Shown piece by piece: positions 1-8,002 of a stretch of 64,000 nucleotides of DNA. Each line of letters begins with the position of its first letter. The stretch's first letter is position 1. Origin of the DNA: SAR202 cluster bacterium bin87 (GTDB taxonomy: Bacteria > Chloroflexota > Dehalococcoidia > Lucifugimonadales > UBA3495); NCBI GenBank assembly GCA_002238825.1, contig MPNC01000001.1, positions 620,001-684,000 on the forward strand, in the 5' to 3' direction. A program made the translations under genes and the position numbers. The notes below the pieces were generated by a model, which saw nothing but the letters and a program-made list of their open reading frames with translations, was not told the DNA's origin and did not search any database.

Positions 1-483
1 GGGCATCCGGAGTCGGTCATGAAACCGGCCGCCCGGGTCGTTGGTGGCTGACTGTGTGTGTTTGGGCTGAGGGCAAGATAAGTTGCGAGACTAAACGCCC
101 GGCCCGTCAAGAACGACGAGGGCCGCTGAAGGGCCCTGGTGCGATGCGTACTTGCTCAGCTCCGCTTGGGATTTGGGAACGTCCGGCAGATGGCTCGTTG
201 GGCGGTCGCGGCGAAACTGGGGCGAAGCCCGGATTGACCTACAAACCGGGCTTCGCTGAAGCGTGGGCTCAGTAGTTTGGCCAGCCCTAGCGCGGCGGTA
301 ACGACTCCGTCAGGGTGAGGACCATCGCATGATTTTCACGCGCGATGGTTAGCATCTCATTGGCGTCAGCAGCCCAACTACAATCACAAATCTCAAGATG
401 ATTCATTCGCCGGGTGCCCCGGCCCTGGCTCATCGGCACCGCTGCCGGCATCATGTGCAACTGCGGGGGAAATTCCGCAGGGA
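1..483. other. Leading gene-free region
   Basis: No convincing gene is visible in the first 483 bases. Short frames on both strands have arginine- and proline-rich translations without recognisable motifs. The one structured element is an inverted repeat at 222-256, listed separately. A short minus-strand frame ending near 290 could encode about 54 residues just downstream of the META-domain lipoprotein, but it has no ribosome binding site or family resemblance that I can support. Confidence 0.5.
222..256. repeat. Inverted repeat, hairpin
   Basis: An 11-base arm at 222-232 (gcgaagcccgg) is perfectly complementary to 246-256 (ccgggcttcgc), with a 13-base loop. There is no adjacent T-run, so it is not a textbook intrinsic terminator on either strand. 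It lies 228 bases beyond the stop codon of the minus-strand META lipoprotein gene and may end or stabilise that transcript. Confidence 0.45.
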
Positions 484-1872
484 CTAATTTCCCACCTCTG
501 CATGAAACACGAGCCCGTCCCCGGCGCAGGTGAGAATCACCAATCGGTCGCCAAAGACGTGATACCGCTCCGCGGCCGCCAGGAAGTCCAGATACTGGCG
601 CTGTTGAGGCGACACGGTGCGCTGGTCGCCGCACGAATTCTTCGTACTCACGGCTGCGTCGTCGTTGAAAATCGTCCCGCCCGCGCCGATCAATATCGGC
701 CCTTGCCCGCCAACCGCGCGATACGTGTACGATTGACACCCAAGCGACCCTTCAACGGTCTCCTTGGAGAATGCGGCGGTTACGTTCACTCCGGGTATCA
801 CCTCAGTATCCCTGGGCCGGGTCATGCCCGAACTGTTCGAACGGGTCTCGAGGAACCGGGTCAGGTGCCACCGCACATCGAATATGGCGCCTGCCGGTTG
901 CGGCAACGGTTCGAACTTCAGCGTCTTGCCTTTGCTGGTACGCACCATCAATCGTTTGGACCCCTCAACCTGATGAACCGAGTATTCGTTCGCCCAGCCG
1001 AAGTCCTCGACGAACCGGTGCTCCCGTTTCACGGCGTCCCTGGAGCACGCCTCGATGGAACCGGACATCCCCTTGCTTGGTATCCGGATGCGCCCGTCGG
1101 ACGCCGTGTAGCCCAGAGTAAAATCCCGGCAGGCAGTGGTGCCGGTAGCCGCCCGGGAGTGCAAAAACAAAAGGGTCGTATCCCCTTCACCGTAGGTCCC
1201 GTCATCGTCCACGAGGCGCCAACTGGTGCCCACCAACTCCACAGGTCGCCCGGCCAATGGCGGTTGCCTGACGAAAGCCAGCGCGACCTCTCCCGAGCGG
1301 TCGACTATATGCAGACGGTCATCCACGAGGCGTGCTCTGGCCGGCTGTAGCATGGCGTCCAGGTACCGGTCCGCCTGGTCGAGGATGCCGGGAGGGCTCA
1401 TGCAGCCCATGGCGGTTCCGGCAATGGGCGGCGCCGAGATTTCTCCGTCTGCATTGATTATCGGTTTGCCGGATTCATGCCGGCCGCCGATGAAATTGCA
1501 GCCGTCAAACCCGTTGAACTGCGGACCGTTGACCGTTAGCGTTGCATACGTGCCGGCAATTGGAGGCTGCCCGTAAATCGACACCAGAATCCAGGTGGCG
1601 CCGTCGATTGACGATGTGGTCGGACTGGACTCGGGAACCGCGGTGGCCGCCGAAGTTGTTGTGGGGCTGAGCGCTGGAACGGAAGTTCCAGCAAGAGTGG
1701 TGGTGGAACTGGGCGCTGCGGTTGCAGCGCCAGGAGGCGTGGGGCTGAACGCCGGTGCGGCGCTGCTGACGTTACTCTGGGGTCGCTCGGGCTGATCAGG
1801 GCCGTCGCAGGCGATGCCAAACATCAGCGCAACGGTGATCGACAGCACCGCCATCAATCCGGTTGTCCGCAA
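484..1872 (-). CDS. Lipoprotein with three META (HslJ-like) domains
   Basis: This is a probable surface lipoprotein of about 462 residues. The N-terminus is a lipoprotein signal peptide ending in FGIAC, followed by a Pro/Ser/Thr/Ala-rich linker of about 65 residues. Three successive META/HslJ-type units follow. Each opens with a W-x-L or W-R-L strand (ATWILVS, TSWRLVDDD, VRWHLTRF) and has a later G-C-(N/Q) or A-C turn (FDGCNF, TTACRDF, LGCQSY). META domains are beta-rich and occur in envelope stress and heat-shock proteins such as HslJ; no enzymatic role is known for the fold. Start: the longest frame opens at a TTG only two bases after GGGAGG, so I prefer the next TTG (1870-1872), about 10 bases after it. 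It is last in a minus-strand set of three envelope genes. The function is unknown; the domain call is fairly safe. Confidence 0.75.
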   Translation of the reverse strand: MRTTGLMAVLSITVALMFGIACDGPDQPERPQSNVSSAAPAFSPTPPGAATAAPSSTTTLAGTSVPALSPTTTSAATAVPESSPTTSSIDGATWILVSIYGQPPIAGTYATLTVNGPQFNGFDGCNFIGGRHESGKPIINADGEISAPPIAGTAMGCMSPPGILDQADRYLDAMLQPARARLVDDRLHIVDRSGEVALAFVRQPPLAGRPVELVGTSWRLVDDDGTYGEGDTTLLFLHSRAATGTTACRDFTLGYTASDGRIRIPSKGMSGSIEACSRDAVKREHRFVEDFGWANEYSVHQVEGSKRLMVRTSKGKTLKFEPLPQPAGAIFDVRWHLTRFLETRSNSSGMTRPRDTEVIPGVNVTAAFSKETVEGSLGCQSYTYRAVGGQGPILIGAGGTIFNDDAAVSTKNSCGDQRTVSPQQRQYLDFLAAAERYHVFGDRLVILTCAGDGLVFHAEVGN

Positions 1873-1923
1873 GAGGTTCAAACCTCCCGACGCGGCAACG
1901 ACCAGTTGGACCGAAGATTTGGG

Positions 1924-2246
1924 TCACCCGCAGTGGCGTTCCGCGCATTCTCTATACTCGTCCGTCTTCCCATGGATTTCGGGTTCCCACAGCCCGATGC
2001 GCACGCCGGGTGTCGGATGGACGACCTCCCCGATGCGCCGGTTGACCGTGAGCCGCGCCCGGATGCTTCCCCGTCCGGAACCGGTAGCGTATCGCCATCT
2101 TTCACCGCCAACAAAATGACCCAGTCACCGCTGCCAATCCAGCGGGAGTGGCTCCCCCGCGCCACGACACCGGTCGGCGCCGCGTCCAGTATTCGGAACT
2201 CGGCAAGTAAGCCAGCCAGTCCTTCGGCCACCGGCTGGTCATCCAT
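1924..2246 (-). pseudogene. Small unknown gene interrupted by a frameshift
   Basis: A minus-strand frame starts with ATG at 2246, six bases after the stop of the upstream lipoprotein gene, and reads plausibly up to about GDTLPVPDG near 2070. In that frame the rest becomes Ser/Arg-rich and overlaps the META gene. Shifting by -1 at the G4 run (plus-strand C4, 2069-2072) gives a much more protein-like tail containing ARLTVNRRIGEVVHPTPG and GLWEPEIHGKTDEYRE, with TGA at 1924-1926. The joined product would be about 107 residues and would end 51 bases before the META gene start. I do not recognise the family. A one-base loss in a homopolymer could be a real mutation or an assembly error. Confidence 0.5.
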
Positions 2247-2252
2247 GGTCTC

Positions 2253-4262
2253 CTACTTCGACTGCAACGCACTTTGGTACACCCGCTCCAGGTCTTCATC
2301 GTGCCAGACGACCACGGCATTTTCGCGCCATTCGCCCGGCAGAGCGTGTTGCAGGGCGATGAGCTCATCATTGCTGGCGCTCTCCAAGCCCCTCTCCTTG
2401 ATTATGGCCTGGAAGAGTTTGATTTCGCCCAATGCCTTCCCATATTCGGGGAGCGCGATGTTCTCCCAGTAGGCATCGCTATAGGGGTCGAACCCAAGAA
2501 GCGCGATAGCCTCACGACATTCCCCGCCATGCTCACCCATGCAATTGCCTCGATGGATGCTCATGTATTCTTCGGCCTCCTCGCGGGTGGGGCTGAGATT
2601 GCGGCGTTCGACCTCCGCCTGTTGGGTGAATTTGTCGATGACGGCCACGATGGACTTTTCCACCGCCGCGTCCCTGGCCATGGACTCGTCCGTAATCATC
2701 CAGAATTCAGCATACTGTCGGATGTCACCACGGGTCACACCTTTGCCCTGCACGGTTGCCGCCACCATCGTGTCTCCGTCTTTGGGTTCCAGGGCATTCT
2801 TGAGGGTTGGTCTGTCCTGCTGCCCGATGTCTCCACCCGCAACGTCTTCGCCCTCAACCGCAGCCCGCAGTTCCGAGTCCCCGTCTTTGGATTCGTAAGC
2901 ATCGGCGCGGTTGTCACTGTGTTCAAGCGGTGGCTCATTCCGATGGATGGTTCCATACCTGGACCCCGTATCGGCGTCAAACGCTACCACACCCACCGAA
3001 AAGTCCCGTCGGGCCTCCTCCGGTGTGATGCCGGCGGTGCGCCATGAACCCCGGGCTTCCACCACCCAGACCAATGTGTCCGGGATTGTCGGGGACGATG
3101 ATCCCCCTTGCATCGCATCAAACTCGCTCCGGCGCATCAAGCGGGCAGTTGGCGAGTGAGGTTTTCCGGTTACATTGAGCCCGGGGTAGTTGAAGCTCAG
3201 ATGCGCCAGCCCTAGCCGACCGGCCAGTCGTTCGGAGATTCTGGGGCCTCCGTCCATTCCAACCGGGCGATGCTCATCCGGTATTTTCCTCCACACTGAC
3301 AGCGTTACGACCGGGTCCGTCATGATGCCCCGAGAAAGATCTCCGGTCTCGAGCCAAAACGCCCGCACGACCGACGTACCGTCAACAAGCCGGATGCCGA
3401 GGAAGTAACGTGGCCCGTCATGGCCACGGTTCTGCTGGTCCACCGGCGCTTCGAGCGCCATTTCTACGAACCGCTCAATGGCGTGCCCGTCATCCATCGT
3501 GCCCAGGACGGTCATTTCGTTATCGTCATTGAGGACGTCTATGGCCGTGACCTTGCCCCGTATGTCCAGCAAATCCTCGCCGGTTTTGGCGGATGGGTTC
3601 GTGTCGGCTTCATACAGGATCGCCCTGCCTTCCTCCAACGTCCCCAGCCGGAACTGCGGCGAGTAACCCTTTACCTCAAAGACCCGAGTTCCCGGATTCA
3701 GGTGGGTGGAGTCGCCATCCTGGTAGCGGTAGTACGGACCTGCATAGCCACTGCCGCGGTATGCGACCCGGTACAGCTCTGGCCCCAGGTCCTCGACTGC
3801 CAGGTCGCGGTCATCCCTGAGATTTCCTTCTCCGGTGGAGTTCCATTTCCTCACGTATTGAATGCCGCCGAACTGCATCAACGGAACCCAGAGGATGGTG
3901 TGCGGCCGGGGGTTCAGATCCCCACCGTTCGTCAGGCGCTGCATGACGAGAGCCACTGTGGCCCCGTCACTGAGAACTGCATCCAAGCGGCCTGCGCCGT
4001 CTGCCCGCCCGTCGTGCCGCTGCACGACCCTGCCTTCGCTGTCCAGGATGGCCTGAGAGCCTGACGCGACGTGAGTGATGTAGGCGACCCTTCCAGGCAT
4101 CTCCGGTGACAATCCTTCCACGAAAGTGGCCACCACGCCGGAACCCAAATTCAGTCTATTGGATGCCGAGTCCGACCATGGCGCAGGCCCTGGCATACCA
4201 CCGCAGGCCGACAGCGCGATAACTACCAGCCCGAGCGACACGGCGTTCAGCAGCGATTTCAT
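2253..4262 (-). CDS. Large lipoprotein with SurA-like C-terminal domain
   Basis: This protein has about 669 residues. The start is ATG 4260-4262, which opens directly into a lipoprotein signal (MKSLLNAVSLGLVVIALSAC); the frame extends upstream but that part is not protein-like. Residues 25 to about 430 form an unrecognised, probably beta-rich extracytoplasmic region. From about residue 490 the sequence resembles the helical N-terminal domain of SurA/PrsA-type chaperones: a GKGVTRGDIRQYAEF segment, then long helices with VEKSIVAVIDKF and EVERRNLSPTREEAEEYMS. No parvulin prolyl-isomerase domain follows, so the protein may bind substrate without isomerase activity. A short degenerate copy (EPKDGDTMVAA / ESKDGDSELRA) repeats just before this domain. 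It is first in a three-gene minus-strand envelope cluster. The SurA-like call is moderate; the N-terminal role is unknown. Confidence 0.6.
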   Translation of the reverse strand: MKSLLNAVSLGLVVIALSACGGMPGPAPWSDSASNRLNLGSGVVATFVEGLSPEMPGRVAYITHVASGSQAILDSEGRVVQRHDGRADGAGRLDAVLSDGATVALVMQRLTNGGDLNPRPHTILWVPLMQFGGIQYVRKWNSTGEGNLRDDRDLAVEDLGPELYRVAYRGSGYAGPYYRYQDGDSTHLNPGTRVFEVKGYSPQFRLGTLEEGRAILYEADTNPSAKTGEDLLDIRGKVTAIDVLNDDNEMTVLGTMDDGHAIERFVEMALEAPVDQQNRGHDGPRYFLGIRLVDGTSVVRAFWLETGDLSRGIMTDPVVTLSVWRKIPDEHRPVGMDGGPRISERLAGRLGLAHLSFNYPGLNVTGKPHSPTARLMRRSEFDAMQGGSSSPTIPDTLVWVVEARGSWRTAGITPEEARRDFSVGVVAFDADTGSRYGTIHRNEPPLEHSDNRADAYESKDGDSELRAAVEGEDVAGGDIGQQDRPTLKNALEPKDGDTMVAATVQGKGVTRGDIRQYAEFWMITDESMARDAAVEKSIVAVIDKFTQQAEVERRNLSPTREEAEEYMSIHRGNCMGEHGGECREAIALLGFDPYSDAYWENIALPEYGKALGEIKLFQAIIKERGLESASNDELIALQHALPGEWRENAVVVWHDEDLERVYQSALQSK

Positions 4263-5867
4263 GACATGCACCGCGTGGTAGGGGGTCCATAGGTGACGCG
4301 CAGAGTTGTTCGAGAGCCGGAGGGGGCCTGAGCCATGTACGCGACCATTGCCGATTTCGCCGGCGTCAGTCCTGGGACGCAAGGAAATCCTTTCGGCGAT
4401 GGTAGCAGTTGTTGTCGTTGCTCCAAGCGCTATTTTCAGAGCGGAACGACCGCGTTCCCGGGTGGAACGCGGCAGGCGTTTTCCCGTGGCCGGCCGCAAT
4501 TGAATAGATTAGGGTTCAGCGATTTTGATAACGTGCGACGTATTAGCGCACTGGTGCTGTTGGTCTGGTGTCCCGCAGCAACCAGATTTGCCGGATTGTC
4601 CTCAGCGCATTGCGTCAGTCAAAACGTTGCGAGCAGGTAGTGATCGCCTCAAGCGGGATACTACCGGAAATCGGGTGGCATTCGCGTGGGGGCACGCATG
4701 AGCAGGACGGCGAAATTGTAGTGGCAGAGTTCTGTGCGAACTCTGCCACTATTGGCCGCTTTGCCGTTGGTTCTGCTAGGGGCAATTGATGACATGGCGT
4801 CCTTTTCTGACACAGTTCGTTCGGTATTGTGCCACCATGGGAGTTCCTCATCACTGTGCGGCGGACAGGTACAACGATTGCTGGGGTTACGACCCGTCCG
4901 GTGGTGAGATTAACCCCATCAACGTTAATGATTTCCTCAGCGGTGTACTCGCTCCGGGTACTGTTCGTCCCGTGCATTGACCAGTACCCTGGCATTGATC
5001 CCGGACCGATCATCAAGGCCCAGGCCAAGGAGGCAATACTACCGCTGCGAGTGTGAAACGTGCCGGTCGGTGATGCCGCCTGCATCACAGGCTCGAACTG
5101 CGTCCAGTACGGTTGGCCCGAGCCTGATATCGACTGGCAAAATGGACGCGGCCCAACCGAGGACCTCGGGCGTGGCACAATGTTTTTGGGGCCTCGCGGT
5201 CATCTGCCGGAGTGTGAGCCGAATGAACAACCATCCGGCCCGGTCGCATTCGGCGGCACGATCGCGCTTCACGGCAACAGCCGGCGAGACGGACTCTTTA
5301 ATCGGCAAGGTGAAGCAACGGGATGCCGCCACACGGCGCTGAGAATACGCCGTGGGGGTTCCGCTTAACGCTTGGTTGACGGGTTTTGCCAGCGAGCCGC
5401 ACCTGACCGTTTGCCGCTGGGGATGAATGACGCCGGCGGCGGCATGATTTCTCCGTTCGGCGGCGCTCCATGCGCGTTGGTGACCAGCCCACGTGAGCCC
5501 GTCGGGGTATTGGACTGACAATCGCCTGTCCTGAGCGCGGCACAGGCGCCACGATGGAGGATCCCCGGCGGGCATGCCGTAAACCGCACCAACACGTGGA
5601 ACGTTTTCCTGCAACGTCGGCACTGACTTACCGTCTGGGGTGGGCAGGCCCGGGCCCACCCACCTTTTTGCGCGGTGGAGACTATGGCCGACCGCTTCTA
5701 CCCGGTCGCCGGATGAGTCCATCGGAGTTTGTTGCCTCGCGGGAACCAGAAACCTGGAATTGACCAACTGCAATCTGCTGATCGTTCTGATTTCCGGTGC
5801 ATCCTGGAACCACCATGCCGCCAAATCACCCACCGATCCCCGTTGACTTCGCGGATGGTTGATTGGC
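4263..5867. other. 1.6-kb gene-poor region
   Basis: No gene can be supported here. Minus-strand open frames (for example 4615-5178 and 5039-5893) translate into compositions typical of out-of-frame high-GC DNA and contain no motif I recognise. There is a perfect hairpin at 4719-4751. The promoter of the SurA-like lipoprotein gene should lie just above 4262. The length and ragged frames suggest decayed sequence, but I cannot identify the ancestor. Confidence 0.45.
4719..4751. repeat. Perfect 14-bp inverted repeat with 5-base loop
   Basis: The arm tagtggcagagttc (4719-4732) pairs exactly with gaactctgccacta (4738-4751); the loop is tgtgc. The stem is about half GC and has no T-run, so it looks more like a mobile-element end or a protein-binding palindrome than an intrinsic terminator. 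It sits inside the gene-poor stretch. Confidence 0.6.
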
Positions 5868-6407
5868 TTACGATTGGGCCAATGAACCAGCACCGATCAG
5901 CGCCAGGCCCACTACGATGAGCATGATGTGGATCGCGACCAGGACCCACCGACCTGTCCCAAAGGGATCGTCGAGGAAACGGGGTACCGGCGCCATGCGG
6001 AACCAGAACCAGAGTCCCAGGACGCCGCCCATGAACACCCCCGCTGTGGTCATCAACCAACCGACCCTCACGGCTCCCCAGTCTGCAGGCAGGGCCGTCA
6101 GGCAAATGACGATGAGGCCAACGCTAACCAACGTCGAAGGGAGCGCCAGACCGTAGCGCACCAGCGGCCAGCGCAGGCTCGCGACCAGCAGAACCGGCAT
6201 CAACACCCAGCCGGCCGCCAGGGAGACCCCTACGAACTGCGGCGTGTGCAACGTTGCGAACTGGAAGCCCCAGATCAATCCGAGGGCAACCACGCTGGTG
6301 GCCGCCAGCCTGATGACGCGCATGTTGAAGCGAGCGTCGCGCGCCATCTCGACCGACGCAGAGGCGCGTCCGAAAGCCAGGTTGTTCATCAAAATCGAGG
6401 TTCCCAT
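5868..6407 (-). CDS. Small multi-pass membrane protein, function unknown
   Basis: This protein has about 179 residues. The start is ATG 6405-6407, six bases after the radical SAM stop, with AGAGGTGG upstream; an upstream start would overlap the radical SAM gene by about 40 bases. Four hydrophobic segments are visible: VIRLAATSVVALGLIWGF, GVSLAAGWVLMPVLLVASL, LVSVGLIVICLTAL through the following GWLMTTAGVFMGGVLGLWFWF, and LVAIHIMLIVVGLALIGAGS. The loop between the third and fourth carries RFLDDPFGTGRW. There is no enzyme motif and I do not recognise the family. Being co-directional with and directly downstream of the radical SAM/B12 protein suggests co-expression. Confidence 0.6.
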   Translation of the reverse strand: MGTSILMNNLAFGRASASVEMARDARFNMRVIRLAATSVVALGLIWGFQFATLHTPQFVGVSLAAGWVLMPVLLVASLRWPLVRYGLALPSTLVSVGLIVICLTALPADWGAVRVGWLMTTAGVFMGGVLGLWFWFRMAPVPRFLDDPFGTGRWVLVAIHIMLIVVGLALIGAGSLAQS

Positions 6408-6412
6408 GTTCT

Positions 6413-7762
6413 TCAGGCCACCTCTGCCAGGCATGCTGTGGCCTCCTTGGACCAAGTCCCTCGCGCCCCCCTGATGTGCCCGCGGAAGGCGTTCCTGCGA
6501 TTTGCTTTGGCCTCGGGGGTGTACAGTTCTGTCGCCAATCCGACCAGCCCGCGCTGCAGAGCCTCAATCGACATGTGCTGAGGCTGGAAGTTGACGTCGA
6601 ACAGCGTGCATTTCTCCCAGGCGGTGTCGTCCAGCAACCTGCCATCCCCCAGGAGTCGCGAGTACAGCGGGGTACCGGGGAACGGCGTCATCACGGTAAT
6701 CTGGACCTCGCACAGGCCGCTGTCCTCGACAAAGTCGCGCACTGCCGGGAAGCACTCCTCCGTATCGCCGTCCATCCCCAGTAAGAAACAACCGTTGACC
6801 GCGATCCCGTGAGACTGGATGCGCTGAATGGCTTCCCGGTAGTCGTCAAGACGCTTGCGCTTCCAGTTGTTGTTCAGCTCGACGCCGTCCAGGCTTCCCG
6901 CGGTGGGGCTCTCGAAGCCGATTAGCACTTCGGCGCAACCCGATTGGCGCATCAGGTCGAGGAGTTCGGGGTCATCGGCAACAGCGACGTCGGTCTCGGT
7001 GAACCACTTGACATCTTCGTCCGCCAGGGCTCGCAGCAACTTTTTCGAGTGCGCGCGGTTGACGAAGGAGTTGTCGTCGGCGAATTCGATGAACGGCCGC
7101 GGCCAGATTTCCTTGATCGCGCGTATCTCGCGCATCACGTTTTCCACTGGCTTTAGCTTGTAGCGCTTGGTCATCATGATGGAACTGGCGCAGAAGTTGC
7201 ACCGCCACGGGCAGCCCCGTTGGGTCTGCACCGTGATCCGGTTGTATTCGTCGGGGTTCAGCAGGTCGAACCGGGGCAGAGGGGAGTCCGCCAGATCGAA
7301 TTCCTGTCCGTCTGCGCGGTAGATGCCGCCCAGGCATCCGTTCTGAAAATCCTCTAGTACGCGCGGCCAGGTCAATTCGGCCTCGCCGACTACCACCGCG
7401 TCGCAGTGGCGGATCGCCTCATGCGGCATTGCGGTGGCGTGATGACCTCCGATGACCGTTTTGACGCCCGCCTGGCGGTACCGGCTGGCCAGGGTGTAGG
7501 CATCCTTGACCTGGGCGGTGAACGTCGAGATGGCGGCCAGGTCGCAGTCGGGCAGCCGGTCCAGCTTCTTGATGTCTGGCACCTGGTGGTACTCGACCTC
7601 GAAGCGTTTCGGCGTCATCCCCGCCACGGTGAGCAGTGACAGGCTGGGCAGGGAAGCGATCACCTCCCCGCGCTCCATGAAGCCGGGCATGGTCATGCCC
7701 AGGGCCGTCAGTTCCTCGTTGTAGGCGCGCACGCCGCTCATGGCTATCAATGCAATCTTCAT
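6413..7762 (-). CDS. B12-binding-domain radical SAM protein
   Basis: This protein has 449 residues, starting MKIALIAMSGVRAYNEELTALG. The N-terminal 150 residues resemble a cobalamin-binding Rossmann domain (HHATAMPHEAIRHCDAVVVGEAE). The radical SAM core follows with cluster cysteines C184, C188 and C191 in CPWRCNFC (CxxxCxxC), then FIEFADDNSFVNR and VLIGFESP, both typical of this class. The C-terminal region fits the extension seen in the BchE/HpnJ-like and uncharacterised B12-radical SAM groups. Such enzymes use S-adenosylmethionine and a [4Fe-4S] cluster for methylation, cyclisation or ring rearrangement; the substrate here is unknown. It is divergent from the sensor-regulator at 8003 and upstream of a small membrane protein gene, so a lipid or pigment substrate is possible but unproven. 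Confidence 0.85.
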   Translation of the reverse strand: MKIALIAMSGVRAYNEELTALGMTMPGFMERGEVIASLPSLSLLTVAGMTPKRFEVEYHQVPDIKKLDRLPDCDLAAISTFTAQVKDAYTLASRYRQAGVKTVIGGHHATAMPHEAIRHCDAVVVGEAELTWPRVLEDFQNGCLGGIYRADGQEFDLADSPLPRFDLLNPDEYNRITVQTQRGCPWRCNFCASSIMMTKRYKLKPVENVMREIRAIKEIWPRPFIEFADDNSFVNRAHSKKLLRALADEDVKWFTETDVAVADDPELLDLMRQSGCAEVLIGFESPTAGSLDGVELNNNWKRKRLDDYREAIQRIQSHGIAVNGCFLLGMDGDTEECFPAVRDFVEDSGLCEVQITVMTPFPGTPLYSRLLGDGRLLDDTAWEKCTLFDVNFQPQHMSIEALQRGLVGLATELYTPEAKANRRNAFRGHIRGARGTWSKEATACLAEVA

Positions 7763-7850
7763 CGTTCCTTCTCCTGTGGCTCAACCTCCCGGTCGTGATT
7801 GGGCTCCGGTATCATCGCGAACTATCGATGTGTTCGTTACGGTTGAGCGT

Positions 7851-7862
7851 TTGATTAATCAA
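7851..7862. promoter_or_regulatory. 12-bp perfect palindrome between divergent genes
   Basis: The sequence ttgattaatcaa is its own reverse complement and is AT-rich in a GC-rich background. It lies about 90 bases from the radical SAM start and 140 from the sensor-regulator start. It could be an operator for a dimeric regulator. On the plus strand a weak promoter-like TGACGT (7881-7886) and TATAGT (7905-7910) follow, 18 bases apart. Confidence 0.35.
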
Positions 7863-8002
7863 ATGGTACGGTCCTGTATCTGACGTTTCCATAACGCTTT
7901 GGGTTATAGTTGTGACTCTTGTATGACAGTTTGCCGATAGCGGTCCATTGGGTCGCGAATGTCTGTGCGATCGCGTGCAACGCGCAGCGACCGGAGGTAA
8001 AG

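Noticed and set aside
290-454. 54-residue minus-strand frame downstream of the META gene
   Set aside because: No ribosome site or recognisable family; too short to support.
4615-5893. Minus-strand frames of 187 and 284 residues
   Set aside because: No ribosome sites, no motifs, Arg/Pro/Ser-rich composition as in out-of-frame GC-rich DNA.
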